Source: Piezodorus guildinii (lineage: Eukaryota; Arthropoda; Insecta; Hemiptera; Pentatomidae). From it: 64,000 bases of DNA. Shown in pieces: positions 52,870 to 63,105 of the stretch; positions within the stretch are counted from its first letter, which is position 1; every line of letters begins with the position of its first letter. The notes beneath the pieces were generated by a model. It did no database searches, was not told where the DNA came from, and saw only the letters and a list, made by a program, of their open reading frames with translations. Where the stretch lies: contig CM041298.1 of assembly GCA_023052935.1 (NCBI GenBank), positions 58,026,217 to 58,090,216 of the forward strand, written 5' to 3'. The translations under genes were made by a program, and so were the position numbers.

Positions 52870-53749
52870 CAATTCATACAGCTGATATCCCTTCCCATCC
52901 TAACACTTTCCCTTCTACCTATGCTGATGACACGTGTGTTATCAGTCAATACTGATCCAACTATTGCCTCTCAAACTCTCCAATCCCACCTCAGAGACCT
53001 TGAGGTATGGTGTCAGAACTGGAGAATTAAAATTAATGCCAACAAATCCAACCAAATTACCTTTACCCTTCGTCGTAAACCTATGACATCCTGCCCTACT
53101 GTCTCCTTCAATAATACTCCTCTTGTCCCGGTTGAACAGATCCGATATCTAGGACTGCACCTTGACAAACGCCTTACTTGGAACCCTCACACAAGACTGA
53201 AACAAGAAACTGCACGACGTTTTCGACTTCTTCAACACTTACTAGACAAACGTTCTAATCTTCCACTTAACTACAAAAGACTCATCTACATGACTATCAT
53301 AAGGTCGATATGGACTTACGGAGTGGAGCTTTGGGGCTCTACTAAACCATCGAATTCTTCCCATATCCAATCCCTACAATCCAAAATCCTTCGTAAAATC
53401 CTCAATGCTCCTTATTTTGTCACGAACAAACTTATCCATAAAGACCTCAACGTTCCGTATGTTGCTGATTTGGCCCGATCTAGATACCATTCCTTTCATG
53501 ACAAACTCCATTCCCACCCTAATCCTCTTGTTTCAATACTTTCTTCCTCTTCAATTCCTGACAATCCTCCGAGGCGTCTGAAAAGAAGAAGCCTCGAGAC
53601 CTCCTAGTGTAGAAAAGTTACAAGAAGTGATGCCATTGGGTAGTTCTTCAAGTTTGTTTCACGCCATTTAACTTTTGTCACATTTACTTGTTGTACCTTG
53701 AAGTACAGTTGTAAATTTCAATAAATGATGTTAAAAAAAACAAAACAAC
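52870..53749 (+). mobile_element. 5'-truncated Jockey-type LINE with 13-bp TSD
   Basis: AACTTTATTTAAT at 52857-52869 and 53750-53762 is an exact target duplication. The insert carries the RT C-terminal coding, a 3' UTR with CAGTTGTAAATTTCAATAAA, and an A-rich tail (TTAAAAAAAACAAAACAAC). Confidence 0.9.
52921..53607 (+). CDS. Jockey-type reverse transcriptase C-terminal fragment
   Basis: A 228-codon frame. The YADD motif lies just upstream in a neighbouring frame (CTACCTATGCTGATGACACG at 52914-52933), so a frameshift separates it from this segment. Visible blocks are WCQNWRIKINANKSNQITFT, IRYLGLHLDKRLTWNPHTR, IIRSIWTYGVELWGSTKPSN, IQSLQSKILRKILNAPYFVT and PPRRLKRRSLETS. The last block is a frame-altered version of RRWPRDLL. 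It is a truncated, inactive remnant. Confidence 0.88.
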   Translation: MLMTRVLSVNTDPTIASQTLQSHLRDLEVWCQNWRIKINANKSNQITFTLRRKPMTSCPTVSFNNTPLVPVEQIRYLGLHLDKRLTWNPHTRLKQETARRFRLLQHLLDKRSNLPLNYKRLIYMTIIRSIWTYGVELWGSTKPSNSSHIQSLQSKILRKILNAPYFVTNKLIHKDLNVPYVADLARSRYHSFHDKLHSHPNPLVSILSSSSIPDNPPRRLKRRSLETS

Positions 53750-53810
53750 AACTTTATTTAATAGTTCTTAAATTCGATTTTAACAACCGAGGTAAGTGAA
53801 GTGTGTTCCC

Positions 53811-54416
53811 CGCACCAGATTTTTACCCTTGTTTAGTCTTATCCATTCACTGCTGTTGTTGAAATTTTGATCATTTGAGCAGTCTTTCTTTTTTTTTTTT
53901 TTCTTTTTATTAAGATAAATTTTCAAAAGTAGCTTATTGCTATGTTAGCAGAATATCTAAAAAAAAGCTGAGTAAAAATTGACGAAACTTATACTTATCA
54001 TACCACAATGCGATGAGTATTATTGTGTTAAATTTAGTGTCGAGACTCAATTGGTTGTATTTCTATTAATTTGATTTGGCTTCAAGTAGGTTGATAAGAT
54101 GAGGGTACTGGTATGGCAGTGATGTTTAGTTTGTTATAATTCTAAAACAGACTCTCGGCCAAAAATATTATCCAACTGTACTACTAGCTAGAGGTACGAT
54201 CAGTGCGTTTTATCCACAGTTTTATGTTCGGGGAAGAATAGAGAATAACTGGTAAAAAAAAATAATATTAAAAAAATAAAATAATTTTAAACTTCTTTAT
54301 TCAAATAAAATTACATACATTTTACAGTGCAAGTAGAGGTCACTATCTCACTAATTGTGGGAAAGGAGTTCACCTGCGGCAATTCAAGACAAGTACATTA
54401 ACACAGTAAGAAACAA
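53811..54416. other. No recognised gene
   Basis: AT-rich. CTTCTTTATTCAAATAAAAT near 54292 looks like a minus-strand retroposon 3' end, without coding support. Confidence 0.3.
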
Positions 54417-54807
54417 TAATTGAGGCGTTGATTTCCAAAAGGTACTATATCCATTCTAGGAAATTTTACAGGAAGCGCGAAAATCTCTCATTACTTTATT
54501 ATTAAACTATCTAATTTCGGTCTTTTTGCATTAAAATCTAGAATTGTATTTTTACTATATTAATTACATCATATTAAAGTTTTGGAATGAAATTTTTTAG
54601 TATGAATTGGAACGAAAGTAAATGCGTAATTAGCACTTTTAGAAAATGGCCGAATTTCTTAATCACTTTTTTTAAGGACTTGAGAGCTCATTAGATAAAA
54701 TTAAATAGAAGATTTAGATTACAAAAAGTGATGAGAATACAAATATGTAAAAAAATCAGTTTCGTAAAAAATGTCCTTTAGTACCTTTTGGAAATCAACG
54801 TCTCAAT
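54417..54807. mobile_element. MITE family C, copy 2
   Basis: AATTGAGGCGTTGATTTCCA at the left and ACGTCTCAATT at the right, with a colinear interior matching 48296-48682 (TTTACAGGAAGCGCGAAAAT, AAGGACTTGAGAGCTCATTA). Confidence 0.85.
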
Positions 54808-54894
54808 TGATGAAACCAATCAACCAAAAAGCAATAAGGAATACATATACATATTTCGAAAATATAATAAAAAGGCACATAAAAAAAAACAAAA

Positions 54895-55168
54895 AATAAA
54901 CCTGTACCACTACAACCCATGAAAGGGACATGGGCTCAGTACATATAGAGATTCGTTCTGTTTCTAGACCAAAGGCAGTGTAATGAGGTGATACCCCAAT
55001 TTTTTGGGTGCCCACTTAATAGAGGCTGGGTCTGCCCCAGGAGGATCTCCATACCCTAGGGTCGACTAAATTAACAGAATAAATAATATTCTGCCACAGC
55101 CGTGATTCGAACCCAGGACCCGGAGAATTGCAGACTAGCCTAGTCCACTAGACCACGCCGCACCCTAA
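54895..55168 (-). mobile_element. SINE-B, tRNA-derived, well preserved
   Basis: Minus-strand head at 55165: GGTGCGGCGTGGTCTAGTGG (A box), GGACTAGGCTAGTCTGCAAT and CTGGGTTCGAATCACGGC (B box). The overall spacing resembles a type II tRNA such as Leu or Ser. The body is shared with 16975-17312 (CCACTTAATAGAGGCTGGG, CCCCAGGAGGATC) and 56369-56545. No anticodon arm that would make it a functional tRNA can be relied on. Confidence 0.78.
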
Positions 55169-55250
55169 AGGCACATAAATACAAACTTAAATTTTATAAT
55201 ACTTAAATTTTTACTGAAAGATACTTCAATTTTTAACAAAATTAAAAAAA

Positions 55251-55320
<70 letters not shown>

Positions 55321-56368
55321 ATGTATATATGTTCATCTTTTGAATTTTTAATATTTTTATTTGTCTTTTTTATTTTATTATTTTTAATATTTTATTATCT
55401 AGAGCTTGTTTGTAATTTACTTAAATGTTTGTATTTTGCATTTTTAATTTACTTAAATGTTTGTATTTTGCATTTTTAATTTAGGGTTAAAATAACCTTA
55501 GTGGTTGAAGAGTTTTTATATTGCTAAATAAATAATATAAAAACGCAATCATAAACAACACACCAATCAAAATAATCAAGAAAATTAGAATAAATGACGT
55601 AGATGTCTATAGCGATAAGTAATTTTAATTTAATAATTCAGCAATATTTTCCTTACTGAGGGATTTCGTCCATATTTTAACATTGTAGTAATACTTACTT
55701 GGGAGGATTTATGTGAGAAAGTCGAAAATTTAGGGGAATATTTTTGAAAAAAGTATCAATTGAAAAATATGTCTGGTGTGTCGTCCAGCTATGTTTTGGT
55801 CTCGGTACTACTAAGCTATATGTTGAGTGACAAAATTAATGAAATTGGGATGATTTGTGGACGATTGACTGACCCATATGTATTTAATTTATGTTACAAT
55901 CCAATAGACAAGAATATCCTGATTAATGTCGTTTCACACATAACATTAGACAAAATAAAAATTCCTATTTAAAAGCGAACATTTCCTGCGTTTCCTCTAC
56001 TATTACGTCTTCGTGACGTTTATCGAACGTACAACCTGGAGGAGAAAAAGAAATAAAAGCCGTAATAACTGAAGGACCAAAACTGGTTCTTGCGACAACA
56101 CACGGCCACAACCAGCTTCATCTTTTCCTTTAGGGATAAATTTTCATTTGCCTTGTCTTTATTACACCACGCTCACGAGCAAGGTGATAAATCTAATGAT
56201 TTTATAGTTTATATTTTTGTATTAAAATAATTCAATCCATTTGATTGTTTGTTTTACAAGATTTATTTACACACAATGGTGTATAGCTCATTTTCCTCTC
56301 TTCCCTTAACTTAAAATGATTTTATTATAAACACAAACTTGTTTTATTACATAATAAAAAATTATTAA
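55169..56368. other. Spacer with (AT)n-(GT)n tract
   Basis: A compound (AT)n then (GT)n microsatellite occupies about 55255-55325. TTTAATTTACTTAAATGTTT is tandemly duplicated near 55415-55485. A 70-codon ORF at 55760-55972 (SYVLVSVLLSYMLSDKINEI) has no known motif. Confidence 0.45.
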
Positions 56369-56545
56369 ACCTGTAATTTTACAACCCATGAAGGGTCTTG
56401 GGTTTAGTACTTTTATAAATTAGTACTGTTTCTTGGCCATCGGACTTGCAATGAGGTGCTACGGTCGAGAAAACACTTAGCCTCCAGGTTTATTCCCCAA
56501 TCTTTGGGCACCCACTTTATATAGGTTGGGTGTGCCCATAACTTT
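56369..56545 (-). mobile_element. SINE-B body fragment
   Basis: ACAACCCATGAAGGG, CTTGGGTTTAGTAC, and CCACTTTATATAGGTTGGG followed by TGTGCCC match the SINE-B body at 54900-55035. The tRNA head is lost. Confidence 0.6.
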
Positions 56546-56639
56546 CACTCCTAAAAAAAATATCACACATCGTAAAAAAAATACTATTTATCAAGCAACA
56601 ACATAAGCATTGATTCCATATCATTTAATGGTTCGTAGG

Positions 56640-56925
56640 GATCACTTGTAGCTGGGTGGCTAGCATAACAGCCTCCAATGCCAAAGGTCACGGATCCAAA
56701 CCCGCAGATGATCCTAGGATTTTTTAATGGGAGTAAAAAATCCTTAGTTGTGCCGTCCTTCGGAGGGAACGTTGAAAGGTGGTCCCGAGCCTGTGCGATG
56801 TCAGGTACTCGTTAAAGTTCCCTATCCTAATAAAACCTGGATAGGCAAAATTTAGGACTCCCACTTTAGCATCGGTCGATTAGTCACAGTAGCATAAAGT
56901 GACGTTAAATAAATAAACAAAGATT
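56640..56925 (+). mobile_element. SINE-A, reference full-length copy
   Basis: tRNA-like head with GGTGGCTAGCATAACAGCC (A box) and GGTCACGGATCCAAACCCG (B box, one change). Body: ATCCTAGGATTTTTTAATGG, AGTAAAAAATCC, CCGTCCTTCGGAGGG, GTGGTCCCGAGCCTGTGCGA, TGTCAGGTACTCGTTAAAG, AAACCTGGATAGGCAAAATT. Tail: AAAGTGACGTTAAATAAATA. About ten copies or fragments occur in the window in both orientations. Confidence 0.85.
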
Positions 56926-57017
56926 TAATGGTTGTGTTACCGATTTTCATACCCACGTTCGCAGAATCGAACTCAGCTGATGGTACTAGGATTTTTTAAA
57001 TGGAATAAAAAATCCTT

Positions 57018-57345
57018 TAGTTATGATCCTTAGTGGCTGTGACGCTAATCTACCACTCCAAGTGTTGTGTGTTCGATTCTCAGTCTTTGGAGTACTTTTT
57101 CAAGCATAAAATTAATTGGGGATTGACTCAACAACCTACCCCGGGCATGTGAGCACTTTCAGCCCATTTGTCTCATTTACTAAAATAGGCGTTAGAAGTG
57201 ATGACCCTACCATATATCATTTCATCAAGAATCGCAGTGTGGAAATGAAGGAACCCGCTACCGCTTTAGCCAGCTTAAGCGGCACGGTCAAGGGCTTCCA
57301 CGGCCTGTCACACCAACCGAAGAATTATTTTTAATGTTTTGAGTA
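57018..57345 (+). mobile_element. SINE-C, tRNA-derived, inside a SINE-A fragment
   Basis: Head TTAGTGGCTGTGACGCTAAT (A box) and TTGTGTGTTCGATTCTC (B box at 57066-57082) at tRNA-like spacing. The body is distinctly GC-richer (CCTACCCCGGGCATGTGAGC, AGCGGCACGGTCAAGGGCTT). It follows a SINE-A scrap (ACTAGGATTTTTTAAATGG, 56988-57010), so it may have inserted into it. A 72-codon ORF across the body is a by-product of base composition. Confidence 0.65.
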
Positions 57346-57732
57346 AATCTTAGTTTATTATTGTCCATATATGGACCACAACTGAATAATATTAAGGTCT
57401 TTCAGTCCTTTCCTTTCCATACCCCTCCCCCACCACGAAAAGAAAAAAAAAATATTTATTTATTTTTTGTATTGTTGTATCAGTAAATCATTACTAGAGA
57501 TATGCAATATATCCATAACGCAACGAAAATAGTTATGAAAGTTGAATTTAGCTCAACTTTATTTTAAATTAATTTTAAGAAAATAAAATTTTCTTGCTTT
57601 CATTTTTTTCTGAATGTGGTCATATTACGTGCAGTATATAAAGCCGTTGCAGATTTAATATGATATATTTTTTCACGAATAGGGAAATGTGTTCTTTTTT
57701 AAATTTTTCATGATTTATTTTGAAAATATTTA
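57346..57732. other. No recognised gene
   Basis: AT-rich with a CCCCTCCCCCACC patch near 57424. No match. Confidence 0.3.
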
Positions 57733-57780
57733 GTCAACGTTTCGGGGTTCTTCCCCATTTTTAGTATCTTCTTCTGATGG
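57733..57780 (-). ncRNA. Hammerhead-like core 7 (degenerate)
   Basis: Minus strand: GGGGAAGAACCCC forms a small stem II directly before GAAAC (57739-57743), followed by GTTGACTAAATATT. The upstream box is not recognisable as CTGATGA (CTAAAAATG). The tail matches the copies at 2890 and 48796. Confidence 0.3.
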
Positions 57781-58263
57781 CACCTTGGACTGCTCTTAAC
57801 GAATACCACTTTATGTGTTACAGCCGTTTAACTATAATGGCGCTAAATTGCTCGTATTTCAAGATAATTTTATAGTCTTCTAAATTTTGCGAAACATAAA
57901 ATAGTTATTTCTACAACTAGTCTCTGAAGAAAACAGCATTACGTCAACATTTTTCTATTTTATAAAAATACCTCCTAGATAGAAATGAGAATGATAATCT
58001 TAAACTTTTATTTATGGTGTATTTGTCGTTATTTTAGATTTTTTTTTTTTATAACATAAAAATCTAAATAATGGCATCGTTTTCGGTCTATTGAGATATA
58101 AAAAGATTTTGCTTTTTGAAAGAAAGGAATGATTACGCTGGCGGTCAAGAATAACGACACCAAAAGCTTTTTGCATACAAATTTAAAATTTAAAAATTGG
58201 ATATAATCCCTCAACGATTCTTTAATAAATTGTAGCGTTGAAAAAAAAAAATACACACACATA

Positions 58264-58320
<57 letters not shown>

Positions 58321-58473
58321 TTGTAATTTTTTAAAAAATAAATTCTTCCCTCTCGATTTAATTTGTTTTAATTAATTATAGAGATTTATGTCCGGTGAAA
58401 TCCTACTTATTCAATGCAAAAGAGACAATTACATTATTTGAAATTGCCAAATTTTTGTTGCAACAACAGAAAA

Positions 58474-58520
<47 letters not shown>

Positions 58521-58778
58521 CTTTAAAATTGTTCTTACACAACCGTCATCTTACTTTTTAATTTTATTCTTAATGTAATAGTTCCACATAAATAAATCCA
58601 CTTACACCCCGTTATTTTCTTAATTGCATAACTTTAATTTGTTTGCTGAGTTTCCTATTATAATTTCTAAATTTTTGTATACCAAGTTTACAATCGTATA
58701 TTACTGTTTGTTTCTATATTTTCGTTATCTTACTATTGTATTTTCTTTTCTTTATACTGTTTGTTATCTTATTTTTCT
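57781..58778. other. Spacer with two (AT)n tracts
   Basis: (AT)n at about 58268-58317 and 58478-58513. A CTGGCGGTCAAG phrase near 58138 resembles the outer part of Penelope terminal repeats. No coding. Confidence 0.45.
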
Positions 58779-58890
58779 TAGCCCTGATGGAGGCCCACAA
58801 CGTAGGCCGAAACGTCGGCACAGAAGTAAAATAAGTTTGTCTTAGTTGTGCGTTTTCTTAGTGACCCCCAGCCAACTTCTCCATGATATA
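58779..58890 (+). ncRNA. Penelope-type terminus with hammerhead-like core 8
   Basis: GCC (58781-58783), CTGATGG (58784-58790), a stem II GGCC/GGCC around CACAACGTA, GAAAC (58809-58813), GTC (58814-58816), GGC (58817-58819). GTC is the preferred hammerhead cleavage triplet, and GCC/GGC would form stem I. The box has G for the last A, with an A next to it. The sequence beyond (AAGTAAAATAAGTTTG, then TTAGTGACCCCCAGCC) parallels the outer end of the PLE at 42285-42340. Confidence 0.6.
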
Positions 58891-59247
58891 TTTTTTACCA
58901 TTTTGCAATCATATACACCCTTCTATGACATGGCTTTAAATATTTCCTTCTGAGTCACTTAGTGCTTTAATTCACCACAAATCACACCATCATGATCTCG
59001 TCATCGTTTGATTCCATAGCAGACGTTCATACTTCCTTCATCTGTGGTTTTCGAATACCAACATCATCTGTATTTGTAACATTAGAACCCTAATTAAGAA
59101 TACAGTCTATTAGGGTATAATTAAATTCATGTTGTGCATTAAATCTGTACAAACATGAAATCCATTAGTGATCATTCAATATTTATACCCGTTAGTTGAG
59201 CTGAACATGGCCTCTAAACTAATAATTATGTGAGAAAGATTTCCAGT
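58891..59247. other. No recognised gene
   Basis: Sequence less AT-biased than average (CATCATGATCTCGTCATCG). No ORF or repeat match. Confidence 0.3.
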
Positions 59248-59630
59248 TTACATTGTAACTGTTGTGACAGGAATATTTGATGTTATTTGTTTTAAATATT
59301 CGCCTATCAATGACACCTCATTGACATTCTTCGTCGACCTCAGCATCTGATTGTACTGTAGAGTTTTAATTTTATCGAGCTGAGAGTGAACGCTTGGGTT
59401 ATATTGATTTGATTTTCTTTTCAATGTGCTAAATGGCGATCGCTTAACTCCAAACGATCCACGATAAATGAAATGACCTTGAGTGTGAAATCTTGTATAG
59501 AGTTGTTCAATAGAAATGGAAGTAACTTTATTCCTATTAGACCTCAAATTTATAAAATGCAATGTTAAAATTCCAATTATTCCAACCGATCTTGAGTACC
59601 AACACTGATTGAGTAAGATGCTCAAAAAAT
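59248..59630 (-). CDS. Unidentified ORF, possible host or relic coding
   Basis: About 125 codons open on the minus strand ending ITSNIPVTTVTM. The frame runs further upstream through a family A end to a Met at 59679, so that start is not credible; the true start or splice site is unknown. Visible features are a hydrophobic segment (SVGIIGILTLHFI) and a polar, Lys/Asn-containing C-terminal half (NPSVHSQLDKIKTLQ). Nothing is recognised. In AT-rich DNA of this length an open frame this long may occur by chance. Confidence 0.2.
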
Positions 59631-59636
59631 CTGGTG

Positions 59637-60455
59637 CGCGCAGCACACAACTTTCACTTACCTGCGTTGTTAAAATCAATTTCAGAATTTTTTAATACAT
59701 CTAGAGATGGAAATGAATTGTTAATGAATTAATTGAATTGAATTTCAATAGATACATTTGTTTTTCTAAATAATCTATTATATTATTATCTACAATAATC
59801 AGTTTGTCTTTTCATCACTCTCTGTTAACGTTGTATATTTTGTGTATAAGATCATTTTTTTTTAAGTCTTTAGCTTTCCAACGATATATTATACCTATAT
59901 ATTACTGTTCTTAAGTTCAAAACAAAAAATCGCATTAAAAAAATATGTTTGCAGTTTTCTCATTTAGTTGGATAATAAATTCGTTCAACTTATACGTTTA
60001 CTAGTTTTTTAGCAACGCTAATCAGACTATATGGTTAATTTTTTTCGAATCTACAAAATTAAAGGTACTTTAGAGGAAGAAATTATGAAATACCGGCATT
60101 TAAGCCCCATCGGACTATTTCAATCAGAATGAAACCTACATGATACTAAAGCCTCTTAAATTTTGCATAAAAATAGCGACTTTAATCAAAATCGTTAAAG
60201 CCGTTTTTGAGAAAATCGTAAAAAGGTGCAAAATACATGGTATAAAGTGGCTCTTCTGGTTTGCTGATTTTAATGAAAAAGTTGCAGTATCATCTCGGGC
60301 GTATAGTAGTCTTAAATATGTAAGTTCAGTTCAACACGCGGACACCCACACACAGACCTTTTTCCGGGACTTGGTCATTTAAACTCAGGCGACCCAAAAA
60401 CGTGTATTTCCGGTGAAAACTCGATTTTCACGATTTTTCATATATGGATAAGTGA
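59637..60455 (+). repeat. Family A dispersed repeat, full-length copy
   Basis: Starts GTGCGCGCAGCACACAACTT then TCACTTACC and ends GGATAAGTGAAAGTAAAA. Colinear with 36411-37316: the ATTAAAGGTACTTTAGAGGA, TGCAAAATACATGGTATAAA, CATCTCGGGCGTATAGTAG and GGGACTTGGTCATTT segments are all present. Confidence 0.8.
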
Positions 60456-60504
60456 AAGTAAAAACAGTAGCGAATCCATCAGTTATAAGGGAGTAGTTTA
60501 CTCC

Positions 60505-60745
60505 CTCCCTAATTGTCACTTTTATGCTACTGTGGCTAATAGGGATAATACAGTGGGAGTCCTAAATTTTGCCTATCCAGGTTTTATTAGGATATGGATT
60601 TTTTATGAGTACATGTCAAAACACAGGCTCGGGACCACCTTTTAACGTCCCTTCGAAGGACGGTATACCACCTGCGGTTTAGAACCTCTGACCTTCGGTG
60701 TAGAAGGCTGTTATGCTAGCCAAATGCTGCAGGTGATCCACGAAA
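60505..60745 (-). mobile_element. SINE-A copy
   Basis: In plus reading: TTTTATGCTACTGTGGCTAA, GTGGGAGTCCTAAATTTTGC, CTCGGGACCACCTTTTAACG, ACCTGCGGTTTAGAACC (B box region), AAGGCTGTTATGCTAGCCAA (A box region). Internal deletion near 60670. Confidence 0.78.
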
Positions 60746-60894
60746 GAAATGGAGGTTTTATTTGCATATTGAGTTTTTTTCTACAGTATTTTCCTTGTTA
60801 TGTACTATGATCCGAACATTTCAGTAATCCGAACAACCACCCTGCAACAATTGTTTCGAATTACCGAGGTTGCACTGTATTTTGAATTTTTTAA

Positions 60895-61302
60895 ATATTT
60901 AAAGAAATTTACAACTGTATTGTTTCATTACAAGTAAATGAGACTAATAAATGGTTAAAACAAATAATATTCCTTAACTACCCATTGGTAGCACCCTAAT
61001 GTCTAATTTATGGTAGGAGGTTTCTAGACTTTCTTCTTTTAAGTCGATTCGGTGGATTGTCAGGAATAGATATGAAGGAGAGGTCACGGATGAGCGGGTT
61101 TGAGTGAGCAAAAAGTTTGGAATGAAGTATATCGGGCTAAGCCTTCAACTAGTGGGATATTTAGGTCTTTGTAGGTGATTTTATTTGTAACAGAGTAAGA
61201 AGCATTGAGGATTTTTGAAGGATTGGATGTGAGAGGAATTTGATGGTTTAATGAACCCCCATCGCTCAATATTGTAGGTCCATTTTGATATTTTAAATTC
61301 AT
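60895..61302 (-). mobile_element. Jockey-type LINE 3' fragment
   Basis: Plus reading: TTTACAACTGTATTG, ACAAGTAAATGAGAC, CCCATTGGTAGCACCCTAA. This is the complement of the 3' UTR of the LINE at 11880-12680. Minus coding includes NPSKILNASYSVTNKITYKD and LNIPLVEGLARY. Degenerate; no TSD found. Confidence 0.75.
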
Positions 61303-61944
61303 AATATACAGAATATGTTCACTTTATTTATATTATATTTACTTATTTACACAATATTTACTTTATTTATTATTATTTTATTTTTATTTTATCATAAATA
61401 TATAGGGATGGAGTGGAGTTATTATGGTACTAAAATCATTGTCAAAGTTATTTAAAAAATACTGAGATTCTATATTTAATGAATTGCTTCCTAAAGCAAC
61501 TTGTAGGGATTGAGTTTTCGTGGTATACTTACACCTTAAATCAAACTTTGTTTTTTAACTTTCTGTTTTTGATAAATAGGTTCTATTCATGAAGAGGGGC
61601 ATTTCCTTGACACTCGGAAAGACTGCAGCTGAAGACAAGTGAAATAAAGGCTGCAGAATATGGGGTTCTAACAAAGACCCTATACCTGGAAAGGTCGGGG
61701 GGGAGGTTAAATCCGTCTGGTGTCAGCTGTTCTGACGTCACAACTACCTGCCTACAGTCTCTGTGTCCTGGCTATAACTAAATATTGGAACACCAGTGTA
61801 ACATTTGTCATCCTTAAAAGGAGGAAATCGTTGTATATATTATACTTAAAAAAGGAGGCAGATGTAGCATATGCAATAGCCAAGTATCTACGTCACTAGA
61901 CCAGTAAATCTTAGAATAAGGTTTGGCATAAAATATATTACCTG
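61303..61944. other. No recognised gene
   Basis: Mixed composition; 61600-61800 is less AT-rich (AAGGTCGGGGGGGAGG; CTACCTGCCTACAGTCTCTG). No match. Confidence 0.3.
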
Positions 61945-62170
61945 TTACATCAGATGTGGATCTACTCATGGGTAAATGTCCTGGCGTACATCTTTAAAAT
62001 CAGCACAGACACTTCGATTGGTTAACAAGGTAGTCAAGGGTGGTTGTTGACCACATCATCATTTCTGATTGTTTGTCAGCATATTAATGTTACTTCCATC
62101 GAGTATCCTATCCAATACTAACTCTTCATCGGCAGTATGTATATAATCTATTTATATTCGTGGTCATAGA
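61945..62170 (+). repeat. Diverged duplication, copy 1
   Basis: Matches 63418-63650 in the same order and orientation: CATCAGATGTGGATC, CTTCGATTGGTTAACAAGG, AGGGTGGTTGTTGACCACAT, CATCGAGTATCCTATCCAAT, TATGTATATAATCTAT. The nature of the unit is unknown. Confidence 0.6.
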
Positions 62171-62303
62171 TATTGCATCACTGGACCAGAAAAATGTTTC
62201 AAAAATTAAACATAACCACACGTTTAAAAATAAATGCTGATTACACAAAATATAATATTACATGTTGAAAATAAAAATAAAAAAAGAACAACATAAAAAT
62301 CAT

Positions 62304-62637
62304 GATTTTTTTTTTTTTTCTCTTCATATCTTTATTCACACCTGTCAGAAGCTATCTGACTATCAGCAAATGTGAGATCAGACATGGTAGGTATAGGGAA
62401 GGAGAATGCCTAGCAACACCCCTTCCAAGGCTTTCATATAGCAGAGGAGGTCTCTCATCCAGCTTCTCTTTAGCCTTCTTCTGACTGGCACTTCAGCTAT
62501 GTTATGTCGTTAATCAGTCTATTTATTGTCATGTCCGTTATGTTTACTGTGAAAACGAGAATATTGTGTTCGTATATGTTGCTCAACTGTTGGTTGTTGG
62601 CCGTATGTCCGTATGTAGGGTTTTGTTGTTTACGTAA
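62304..62637 (-). mobile_element. Jockey-type LINE 3' fragment, same family as 18085-22345
   Basis: A T-run at 62306-62319, then CATATCTTTATTCACACCTG, TCAGAAGCTATCTGACTATC, AGGCTTTCATATAGCAGAGG, and TTTGTTGTTTACGTA. It corresponds to 18085-18424 of the full-length element. Strongly 5'-truncated. Confidence 0.8.
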
Positions 62638-62898
62638 GTTCTCTCGTAAAATGGATTATAATTTTACCGCTGTTTCCGTGAAAATCGTTCCGCTTCAAGT
62701 AATCTCACAATGTTCATTGTTTCTGCTTGAAAAATGCTTAAAATTCGACATAATTAGAAATTTTATTCTGGTAGTAGTTAAAAATACTAACCAAGAACGA
62801 AGAATCCTTATTTATTTTTATTTTTTAATTTATTTATATCATTAAGCATATGTAGGTAGAAATAATCAGGAGTCATTATTTTTTTAAATATTTTAATT

Positions 62899-62943
62899 TT
62901 GCCGACGTTTCGGCTCAAAATTGTGAGCCATCATCATGGCATT
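62899..62943 (-). ncRNA. Hammerhead-like core 9
   Basis: Minus strand: GCC (62938-62940), ATGATGA (62931-62937), stem II GGCTCA/TGAGCC around CAATTT, GAAAC (62907-62911), GTC, GGC (62901-62903). Stem II is six perfect base pairs and stem I GCC/GGC is conserved, with GTC as the potential cleavage triplet. The first base of the CTGATGA box is A instead of C, a change expected to damage catalysis. Confidence 0.6.
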
Positions 62944-63064
62944 ACTGAGCCATTTCAAGCATAAACTGGTGAAATGATGTGTCAGAAAATGTTAAGGAAC
63001 CGTGCATGAGGTTTTTGGAAACGACGATTTTCTGGTGATGGAGGGTATAAGGAAAATAGTTTAT

Positions 63065-63105
63065 GCTTGACATGGCTCACAAGTTTGAGCCGAAACGTCG
63101 GCAAA
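63065..63105 (+). ncRNA. Hammerhead-like half motif 10
   Basis: The right-arm counterpart of core 9: GGCTCA/TGAGCC stem II, GAAAC (63092-63096), GTC, GGC. The CTGATGA box is deleted. Not expected to be active. Confidence 0.5.

Larger units (their letters stand above)
52230..53810 (-). repeat. Family A repeat split by a LINE
   Basis: 52230-52869 and 53750-53810 are two parts of a minus-oriented copy. Left: ATATACCGTTGGAAAG, the CTCAAAAACGGCTC segment, TGGGCTTTAATTTCAT, and a second partial ACCGGTGGAAAG segment. Right: TTTTAACAACCGAGGTAAGTG, then CCCCGCACCAGATTTTTA. The LINE at 52870-53749 separates them. Confidence 0.7.

Noticed and set aside
55080..55168. Possible functional tRNA gene on the minus strand
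   Set aside because: A and B boxes are good, but the sequence continues into a SINE body shared with other loci and no clean acceptor stem closes, so it is a tRNA-derived SINE.
57116..57334. 72-codon ORF with GC-rich codons
   Set aside because: It coincides with the SINE-C body behind a tRNA-like head.
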